Shown here: piece after piece, positions 29,462-35,475 of the stretch
How the letters are laid out: each line of letters starts with the position of its first letter
How positions within the stretch are numbered: the stretch's first letter is position 1
Assembly (NCBI GenBank): GCA_030041195.1
Contig: JASHOI010000522.1
Span: 1-35,475 of the forward strand
Direction: 5' to 3'
From: Streptosporangiaceae bacterium
GTDB taxonomy: Bacteria > Actinomycetota > Actinomycetes > Streptosporangiales > Streptosporangiaceae
Length of the DNA: 35,475 nucleotides
Made by a program: the position numbers and the translations under genes
The notes under the pieces: generated by a model
Databases searched by the model: none
What the model was told of the DNA's origin: nothing
The model's input: the letters and a program-made list of their open reading frames with translations, nothing else

Positions 29462-32380
29462 TCACCTGGATCGGTAGTACGCGAGCTGGGCGTCGAGCGT
29501 GCCCTCAGCCGAGCCGCCGTGAGCGTTCAGTGCTGCTGATATCTGGCTTCGCCCAGTGAGGTCGAGCTTCTGGTAGACGTGGGCGAGATGCGTCTCAACC
29601 GTCTTGACGGTAACGAATAGCGCTTGAGCGATGTCGCGGTTGCCCATTCCCGCGGCCGCCATCGCGGCGATCCGCCGCTCGGAGGCGGTTAGCGCGTCGA
29701 TGCCGCTGGCCTCCGGACGGCTGACGCGAGCACCGGTTGCCTTAAGCTCCTGAGCGGCGCGGTCCTGCAGCGGTCGTGCGCGCCCGTCGCGGGCGATCTG
29801 AAGCGCGGCATTAAGCGGCGCACGGGCGTCCGCGCGGCGATTTGCGCGCCGCAGCGCCGCGCCATAGTCGCATAGCGCGGCCGCGTACTCTAGCCGCGAC
29901 TGCGAACGCGCGAGCTCCTCGGTTGCATTTCGCAGGAGTTCGAGCTGTGCGTCGCCCTGCTCGAGCAGCGAGGCGGCGTGCAGTGTCATTCCAATGGCGC
30001 GATGCGTACCGAAGGCCCGCGCAAGCGGGAACTCCTCGGCGATCAGCGCTCGGGCCGCATCGAGCTCTCCGAGCCCAATCAGCGCACGCGCCCACAGCGA
30101 GCGATACGGAAATGGCCCGACTGCCGGTCGGCGCCACGACGCCAGTCGCTCGCTTGACGCCCTTTGCGTGTAGTAGTGCTCGAGGTCCCTTGCCGCCGAT
30201 GCACAGTCCCCGCGGGCGAGGTGCAGGTTGGCGCGGGTCGCCAGGACCAGGTACGAGATGATGTTCGGCGAGTAGTCGTGCTCGGGGATCGCTTCCAGTG
30301 TCGCGGAAGCTTCGGCGAACCGTCCCTGGGCGGTCAGCGAGCCCGCGAGCCACGCCCGCGCGAGGGGGACGCTCGGATCGTCAGGGCTGAGGTCGATGCC
30401 GTCCAGGGTGGCGCGCGCGTCGGCCTCGGCCTCGGCTAGCCGGCCCATCGCTAGGTTTGCGTACGCGCGCCATCCCGATGCCCATGAGAACCCGGTGAGC
30501 GACGCGGACGTGCGCGCCTTCGCGAGCACAAGCGTCGTGACCGCCGCCACGCGTTCGACCTGATCACAGAAGGACATCGCTGTGATCCCCAGGTAGAAGG
30601 GCAATGCCGCTGGGCCCTCGGCGGACAGTACTTCGTCGGTTGCGAGCGCCCCGTCTGCCGCCGCGACCACTTCGGCGGCGGGAGCGCCACCGAGCCACTC
30701 CTCGAATGCGAGCGAGCCGAGCAGGAGGCGGTCTGCGACTGTTCGTGGGGGACCCACTGCGCGGGCGCTGGCCAACCGATCGGGCATCGACGTGGGGAAT
30801 GCCGGCGGTCCGGCCATCAGGATGCTAGCGAGCATGTAAGCCTCCATGCGGCGTGCCAGCACGCCGTCTTCAGAGGCGATTTCGTCGATCCCCTCGTCCA
30901 GCACCTCGGCTGACCGGGTGTAGTCGCCGCCAACGGCGACAAATGCGACCGACAGCGCGACCCGCGCCAGCGCCCGGGTCCGCGCGTCCCTTGCGAGCGC
31001 AATCGCCCGCTGGAGGTCGTCGGCTGCTGTCGGATCGCCCGCCTGCGCCTTCGCCCGGCCCAAATCGAGCAGCGACGGCGCTAGATCTTCCTCGTCAAGC
31101 TCGTCGACCACCCGTCCCAGGTAGGTGACTGCCACTTCCGGCGCGCCGGCACCCAGCGCCCACCGCGCGGCTTCGCGCAAGATCCCGACCGAGCCCGGAT
31201 GAGCGCGTGCTTCTCCCGCGACCAGGTGCGGCGCGAGTTCCCACGGGCTGGCGCCACGCCGCGAAAGCGCCTCAACGGCCGCCTCGTGCAGGCGGGCACG
31301 CTCCGGACCGCTCAGCGATCCGCGCACCGCGTCCGCGATCAGCGGGTGCACGAACGACGGCCGCTCGCCCGAGTTCACAACCCCTGCCCCGGCAAGCGCG
31401 CCGAGCAGGTCCTCAAGCTCGGCGGCATCGATCGCCGCCGTGGCAGCCAGGTCATCACGCTGAGCGCTCTCACCGAGGATCGCCAGCGCCTTGGCGACCA
31501 GCCGCGCACGCTCTCCGAGCAGCCCCAGACGGCGCGTCACCGCCGGACGCGCCGCGATCGCACCGATCGTCCGCACCCGCCGCACCTCGCTCGCATGCGG
31601 ACGAACTCCCTCGGCATTGAGCGCGCGCACCAACTCGGCAATCATCAGCGGGTTGCCGCCCGTCGCTTCGTGACACGCCGCGCAGAACCCCGCATCCCCC
31701 TCCTCCCCCAACCGCTCAGAAAGCATCCCCGCCGTTGCCTCTCTCGTCAACGGCGCAGGTTGCACGACGTGCGTGAGCGGATCACTCTCGAATGGAGCCA
31801 GCAGATCCGAGGACTGAGGGTCCCCCGTGCGATACACCAGCGCGAGCGTCACGGGCATCCCGCCAAGCCGCCGGACCGTGAACTCCAAAAACCGCAACGA
31901 GGCCTCGTCGCACCACGACACGTCATCGACACATACCAGAAGCGGCGCACGCGCTGCCAGGTTCGACGTCAGCCAGTACAGGGCATGCAGACTCGCGAAC
32001 AGCGAGTCGTCGGAGTCGACCTCCCGAGGTTCATCATCGAGCACCCAGCGCGCACGAGCGGCCGCGCCGGAGAACAACTCCCCGTCAAGATCACCGCGGA
32101 CGACGAGCGGCTCGAACAGCTGACGGGCCACGCCGTAAGGGAAGGCCCGCTCGAACGGCGCCGCCCGGGCGGCCAGCACCCCCATATCGCAAGCCGAGGC
32201 CCGTCGTTGCGCCTCAAGCAGCAACGCGCTCTTGCCAATACCTGCCGGACCGCGCAGCAACAGCACCCCGCCGTCCCCGCTCTGTGCCCAGGCCAGCGCG
32301 CGGTCGATCTCGGCAAGCTCTTCGTCACGGCCCCACAAGCCGTACGGCGACCGGGCTTGACGCCCGGTCACAATCGCCAC
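29462..32380 (-). CDS. LAL-type LuxR transcriptional regulator with AAA ATPase
   Basis: This large ATP-binding LuxR-family (LAL/MalT-like) regulator has 972 residues. The N-terminal AAA/NACHT-like ATPase has Walker A GPAGIGKS at 44-51, a Walker B-type LLVCVDDVSWCD and a following sensor region. A long helical-repeat (TPR-like) middle extends to about 880. The C-terminal LuxR HTH (about 905-965) reads LTASERRIAAMAAAGMGNRDIAQALF and VKTVETHLAHVYQKL. GTG 32380 has GGAGG six bases upstream; frames upstream to 32515 lack such a site. Targets and ligand cannot be told; it is divergent from the VOC/SDR/reductase cluster, which it may control. Confidence 0.93.
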   Translation of the reverse strand: MAIVTGRQARSPYGLWGRDEELAEIDRALAWAQSGDGGVLLLRGPAGIGKSALLLEAQRRASACDMGVLAARAAPFERAFPYGVARQLFEPLVVRGDLDGELFSGAAARARWVLDDEPREVDSDDSLFASLHALYWLTSNLAARAPLLVCVDDVSWCDEASLRFLEFTVRRLGGMPVTLALVYRTGDPQSSDLLAPFESDPLTHVVQPAPLTREATAGMLSERLGEEGDAGFCAACHEATGGNPLMIAELVRALNAEGVRPHASEVRRVRTIGAIAARPAVTRRLGLLGERARLVAKALAILGESAQRDDLAATAAIDAAELEDLLGALAGAGVVNSGERPSFVHPLIADAVRGSLSGPERARLHEAAVEALSRRGASPWELAPHLVAGEARAHPGSVGILREAARWALGAGAPEVAVTYLGRVVDELDEEDLAPSLLDLGRAKAQAGDPTAADDLQRAIALARDARTRALARVALSVAFVAVGGDYTRSAEVLDEGIDEIASEDGVLARRMEAYMLASILMAGPPAFPTSMPDRLASARAVGPPRTVADRLLLGSLAFEEWLGGAPAAEVVAAADGALATDEVLSAEGPAALPFYLGITAMSFCDQVERVAAVTTLVLAKARTSASLTGFSWASGWRAYANLAMGRLAEAEADARATLDGIDLSPDDPSVPLARAWLAGSLTAQGRFAEASATLEAIPEHDYSPNIISYLVLATRANLHLARGDCASAARDLEHYYTQRASSERLASWRRPAVGPFPYRSLWARALIGLGELDAARALIAEEFPLARAFGTHRAIGMTLHAASLLEQGDAQLELLRNATEELARSQSRLEYAAALCDYGAALRRANRRADARAPLNAALQIARDGRARPLQDRAAQELKATGARVSRPEASGIDALTASERRIAAMAAAGMGNRDIAQALFVTVKTVETHLAHVYQKLDLTGRSQISAALNAHGGSAEGTLDAQLAYYRSR

Positions 32381-32517
32381 GATCGACCTCCATGTAGTGC
32401 CCGAGGCCTTCGCCCCCGTGCGTCCCCTCGTGAACCGCATATTCGAAATGTCGGGGTGAATGTCAGGGTCTGTGTCAGGGGTGGCCCCGAGGCCGACACT
32501 CGCGGCGTCACGCAACC

Positions 32518-32718
32518 ATGCTTTACATGGATAACACCTCTGCTCCGATCAAGCTCATTCTAGAGCTTTCCCCCGACCCTGGTTCCGTCGCGGGGCGGCT
32601 GCATCTCGGCGATCGCGACGCGCGCGCGTTCAGCGGCTACCTGGAGATGGTGTCGCTGCTCGAGGAGACCCGGCATAACGCGCGCGAGCAGACCTACCCG
32701 GAGCGGCCAGATCAATGA
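32518..32718 (+). CDS. Small hypothetical protein
   Basis: A 66-residue ORF (or 63 residues from ATG 32527) encodes an amphipathic acidic protein with a hydrophobic start (IKLILELS) and a C-terminal helix (SLLEETRHNAREQTYPE). I do not recognise it. No ribosome-binding site is visible, so it may be leaderless or spurious. It is divergent from the LuxR gene. Confidence 0.5.
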   Translation: MLYMDNTSAPIKLILELSPDPGSVAGRLHLGDRDARAFSGYLEMVSLLEETRHNAREQTYPERPDQ

Positions 32719-32810
32719 GCAGCTACGCCTTCGCCACCCTAAAACGGCCCACCTGCAGGTTGATGAGCATCGCAGGTTCGCAGAAGCAGGTTCGAAGAAA
32801 GGAGCATGTC

Positions 32811-33059
32811 ATGTTCGGGGTTTCCGGGCAGGAGCAATGGCTGACCGTGCACCTGGCCGGCGGCGGCAACATCCGGGTGTGCCCGAAACCGCACCACACC
32901 CCGGCCGCCTGCACCGTCTTGATGTTCCAGGTGGACGACATCGAGGCAGCGGTCGGCGAACTGGCCAGGCGCGGCGGCACCCGAGGCGGCGGCCCAATCA
33001 TCGCCGCCTGGTTCAAAGACCCGGCCGGAAACACCCTCGAAGTGATGCAGGAGCGGTAG
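32811..33059 (+). CDS. Shortened VOC/glyoxalase-family protein
   Basis: The 82-residue protein ends with a clear VOC signature, CTVLMFQVDDIEAAVGELARRG then IIAAWFKDPAGNTLEVMQ. VOC proteins of this type are about 115-130 residues. This one lacks the N-terminal beta-alpha unit and a stretch between ARRGG and GPIIA, so it is probably a degenerate or minimal version without the full metal site. ATG 32811 has AAGGAG at good spacing. Confidence 0.7.
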   Translation: MFGVSGQEQWLTVHLAGGGNIRVCPKPHHTPAACTVLMFQVDDIEAAVGELARRGGTRGGGPIIAAWFKDPAGNTLEVMQER

Positions 33060-33128
33060 CGCGAGCCCTGGCTTGGCCCGCTGACCTGACCCACGCCCGA
33101 TCACACACCCACAACCGGAGGAACAGAC

Positions 33129-33851
33129 ATGATCATCGCAGGTAAGACAATCCTGGTGACCGGGGCCAGCCGCGGCATCGGCCGGGCCCTGGTCGGCGAA
33201 GCGCTCGGCAGGGGCGCGAAGCGGGTGTATGCCGGTACGCGCGTGCCCCTGGCCCACCCCGACCAGCGCGTCACGCCGGTGACCCTGGATGTGACCAGCG
33301 CCGCACAGATCGAGCAAGCCGCCGAGACGGTCAGCTCCCTGGACATCCTCATCAACAATGCCGGCATCGCACGCTACGACGACCTGAGCGATCGTGCCGC
33401 GCTCGAACTCCACCTCGCGGTCAACCTCTTTGGCATGTACGGCGTGACCCAGGCCTTCCTGCCGCACCTGGCTCGTTCCGGCGGGGCCATCGTCAACATT
33501 CTGTCGACCAACTCCCTCGCCCCGTTGCCGCTGATCCCGGCCTACTCGATCTCGAAGGCAGCCGCGTTCAGCCTGACCCAGTCGCTGCGCGCCCTGCTGG
33601 CCGGACGAGGCGTCCAGGTCCACGCCGTGCTCACCGGTCCGGTGGACACCGACATGACCCGCAGCATCGACATACCCAAGGCCTCCGCTGAGTCGGTCGC
33701 ACGAGTCATCCTCGGCGCTGTCGAGAACGACGAGGAGGACATCTTCCCCGACCCGATGTCCCAGTCCGTGGCTGAGAGCTGGCACACCAGCGCGGCCAAG
33801 GCGCTCGAGCGCGAGCTGGCCGCGCTCGCGCAAGCGCCGGTCACCGCATAA
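33129..33851 (+). CDS. Short-chain dehydrogenase/reductase (SDR)
   Basis: A classical SDR of 240 residues. The cofactor motif is TGASRGIG at 11-18, NNAG at 76-79, catalytic S126 in NILSTNS and Y139-x3-K143 in YSISK. All active-site residues are present, and the absence of a basic residue directly after the second Gly hints at NAD(H) preference, which is only suggestive. ATG 33129 follows GGAGG. It lies between the VOC and reductase genes, all on one strand, probably in one unit. Confidence 0.95.
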   Translation: MIIAGKTILVTGASRGIGRALVGEALGRGAKRVYAGTRVPLAHPDQRVTPVTLDVTSAAQIEQAAETVSSLDILINNAGIARYDDLSDRAALELHLAVNLFGMYGVTQAFLPHLARSGGAIVNILSTNSLAPLPLIPAYSISKAAAFSLTQSLRALLAGRGVQVHAVLTGPVDTDMTRSIDIPKASAESVARVILGAVENDEEDIFPDPMSQSVAESWHTSAAKALERELAALAQAPVTA

Positions 33852-33953
33852 CCAAGGGCCAGCACTGACGCAGAACACCAGGCTCACGCCCCGGCCTGGG
33901 CGCTGGCGCGGCCACCGTTCCCGGGCCGGGGATCTCGCAGAAGGAGAACGACA

Positions 33954-34487
33954 ATGCGCAAACTGATCGAATCGACTCTCGTCTCGCTCGACGGCGTGAC
34001 CGGAGCACCCGAACAGTGGGCCAGCTTCGACGACGAGGACGCCGCGCACGCGTTCGGGCAACTACGCACCTACGACGCGTTCATCATGGGCCGGGTCACC
34101 TACGAGACGTTCTACGCGAACTGGGGTCAGGCCACCGGCGACCCCTACATCGACCTCATCAACGCCAGGCCCAAGTACGTCGCATCCCGGACGCTGACCC
34201 AGACGGCCTGGAACGCGACCCTTCTGGGGCCCGATCCGTCCCGCGCGATCGCCCAGCTGAAAGACCAGCCCGGCGGGGACCTCATCAAATACGGCACCAG
34301 CCGGTTCGACGACACGCTCGTGCGCGACCACCTGATCGACGAGTTCCGCTTCTGGATCAGGCCTGTGGTGGCCGGCTCGGGGCAGCGGCTGTTCCAAGAC
34401 GTCGACACCTCCGGACTCCACCTCACGCTCACCGGCGAAACAAGGCTCAACAACGGGTCGGTGATACTCACCTACACACCTAGCTGA
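33954..34487 (+). CDS. Dihydrofolate reductase-family (RibD C-terminal-like) protein
   Basis: The 177-residue protein belongs to the RibD-C/DHFR-like group common in actinobacteria. Markers are the N-terminal strand LIESTLVSLDGV, then FIMGRVTYETF, YVASRTL, IKYGTS and the C-terminal FRFWIRPVVAGSGQRLF. Members bind NADPH; true folate activity is rare in this group, so the substrate is unknown. The ATG follows AAGGAG. It is 100 bases after the SDR gene. Confidence 0.92.
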   Translation: MRKLIESTLVSLDGVTGAPEQWASFDDEDAAHAFGQLRTYDAFIMGRVTYETFYANWGQATGDPYIDLINARPKYVASRTLTQTAWNATLLGPDPSRAIAQLKDQPGGDLIKYGTSRFDDTLVRDHLIDEFRFWIRPVVAGSGQRLFQDVDTSGLHLTLTGETRLNNGSVILTYTPS

Positions 34488-34609
34488 CCCAGAGCTGGCC
34501 GAGCGGGAACGCGACGCATGTCCCCGACCAACCGACGACGACGTTCCACCACGAACTCGCCGACCCGCTAGCGACCGCCGCTTTGGCTACGGGATCGGAG
34601 GGGAGGCCC

Positions 34610-35341
34610 ATGGATAGAACTGACGGAGTCGACCAGCCGGATCGGGCTGATAGCAGCCCGCGCCCAGCGGCGGTCACGTTCGTGACGACCGAGCACTTCA
34701 CCCTGCAAGGCGCCCGGGCAGCGACGATCGCGGAATCGACGAGCCGGGCGACGGTGTTCCTGGGCGCCGTCAGCGGCGGGCTGATCGCTCTCGGGCTCGT
34801 GGCCACCGCCGCCAAGACCGGCATGGCGTTCTACATGTTCGGGCTCATTCTCCTGCCCACGCTGGCCTTCGTGGGGCTAGCGACGTTCCACCGGGTGCTG
34901 CAGTCGGGGATCGAGGACCTCGGATATGCGCGCCGTATCGCACAGCTTCGCGCCTATTACTTCGATCACGCACCCGAGGTGGTCGGCTACCTGCCCAGCT
35001 CGGCGGAACGGCTGCCCGCCCCGGGACTGGGGATCGGCCTGTGGCAGCAATTCGTGACCGTCGCGGGCATGGTCGCCGTGATCACCGGGGTACTTTCCGG
35101 GTCGGCTGGCGGGATGCTCGCGGCCGTAGTTTCTGGCCGCTCGCTGGTCGTAGCGTTGGTCGCCGGCGTCGCCGTCGCTGCTGCTGCACTGACCGGGCTG
35201 ATGCGCTATCAGAATGCGGCCTGGATCCGGGGCACCAGGGCACCGCTGTTCCCAGCGCAGACGCAGAGCGACACTGCCGGAGCTCCTCCGCAGGGTGAGC
35301 CCGGCCTTGACGGCGTCCTGACCAGGCGCGCAGGCCGGTAA
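34610..35341 (+). CDS. Hypothetical membrane protein with four transmembrane helices
   Basis: The 243-residue protein has a polar N-terminus (1-45), two helices (about 48-68 and 72-92) separated by a short turn, an extramembrane loop (93-147), and two more helices (about 148-172 and 177-198) before a Pro/Gly-rich tail. The helix-pair, loop, helix-pair layout is common in small actinobacterial proteins of unknown function. ATG 34610 has GGGGAGG five bases upstream, which decides it over an earlier in-frame ATG at 34583. No enzymatic motif is visible. Confidence 0.75.
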   Translation: MDRTDGVDQPDRADSSPRPAAVTFVTTEHFTLQGARAATIAESTSRATVFLGAVSGGLIALGLVATAAKTGMAFYMFGLILLPTLAFVGLATFHRVLQSGIEDLGYARRIAQLRAYYFDHAPEVVGYLPSSAERLPAPGLGIGLWQQFVTVAGMVAVITGVLSGSAGGMLAAVVSGRSLVVALVAGVAVAAAALTGLMRYQNAAWIRGTRAPLFPAQTQSDTAGAPPQGEPGLDGVLTRRAGR

Positions 35342-35475
35342 CGAAGGACTGTACAGCTCCCGGCCGCTGCCGAATCGAGAGCTGCCAGGTACTTGGCCTG
35401 GTGCCGCAGCGACGGGGGAGGTCGATGCAGGAGTCGGGCAGGCCGTCGGCGGCACCACGAGACAGCGTCGAGATC

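Noticed and set aside
31199..32563. 454-codon plus-strand open frame opposite the LuxR gene
   Set aside because: It is Arg/Pro/His-rich shadow sequence; the minus strand encodes clear ATPase and HTH motifs.
33101..34061. Long minus-strand frames opposite the SDR and RibD-like genes
   Set aside because: The plus strand carries complete SDR motifs with ribosome-binding sites; the minus frames have no family resemblance.

Overview
The window comes from a high-GC actinomycete. Reading frames are strongly GC-biased at the third codon position, GTG starts and likely leaderless mRNAs are common, and the recognisable genes are actinobacterial in type (KorA, a LAL-type LuxR regulator, an MmyB-type XRE regulator, a QcrB remnant). 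I cannot name the genus from sequence alone.

Layout. (1) 1-3.85 kb is ordinary chromosome: korA, a small cysteine-containing hypothetical gene and a YajQ-family gene. (2) At 3856-3937 lies a complete tRNA-Tyr. Its 3' part, from the anticodon loop to the discriminator base, is repeated exactly at 16.7 kb and 22.95 kb, so the tRNA gene is an integration hotspot holding at least two elements in tandem. (3) Element 1 (about 3.9-16.75 kb) carries a tyrosine integrase next to the tRNA, a VapBC-type toxin-antitoxin pair, a DUF6119/TIGR04141 gene with atypical codon use, and a translationally coupled four-gene operon matching the Wadjet (JetABCD) SMC anti-plasmid system. (4) Element 2 (about 16.75-23.0 kb) has no integrase. 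It carries an NYN-nuclease gene overlapping a gene for a protein with two copies of a 41-residue repeat, a divergent gene of unknown function across a repeat-rich regulatory region, an HTH/zinc-ribbon protein, an acetyltransferase, and a coupled pair encoding a DUF5678-like protein and a retropepsin-like aspartic protease. It looks like a passenger element that could only move with an integrase supplied in trans.

(5) 23.0-29.3 kb is a decay zone. It has two more copies of the element-associated repeat that could be remnants of earlier integrase 3' ends, plus a TetR fragment, a possible flippase fragment, a hemerythrin pseudogene, a qcrB pseudogene with an internal deletion, and a HigBA-type pair with a frameshifted toxin. 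One intact unit sits inside it: an alpha/beta hydrolase and an XRE-MmyB regulator, each preceded by the same palindromic operator. (6) 29.4-35.5 kb returns to conventional accessory chromosome: a large LAL/LuxR regulator, a small ORF, a shortened VOC protein, an SDR, a RibD/DHFR-like reductase and a four-helix membrane protein.

The main theme is serial accretion of defence-type cargo at one tRNA gene. The best candidates for less-described biology are the NYN plus tandem-repeat pair with its divergent operator region, the DUF5678-like plus retropepsin pair, the DUF6119 protein, and the shared repeat family that marks the ends of the elements.
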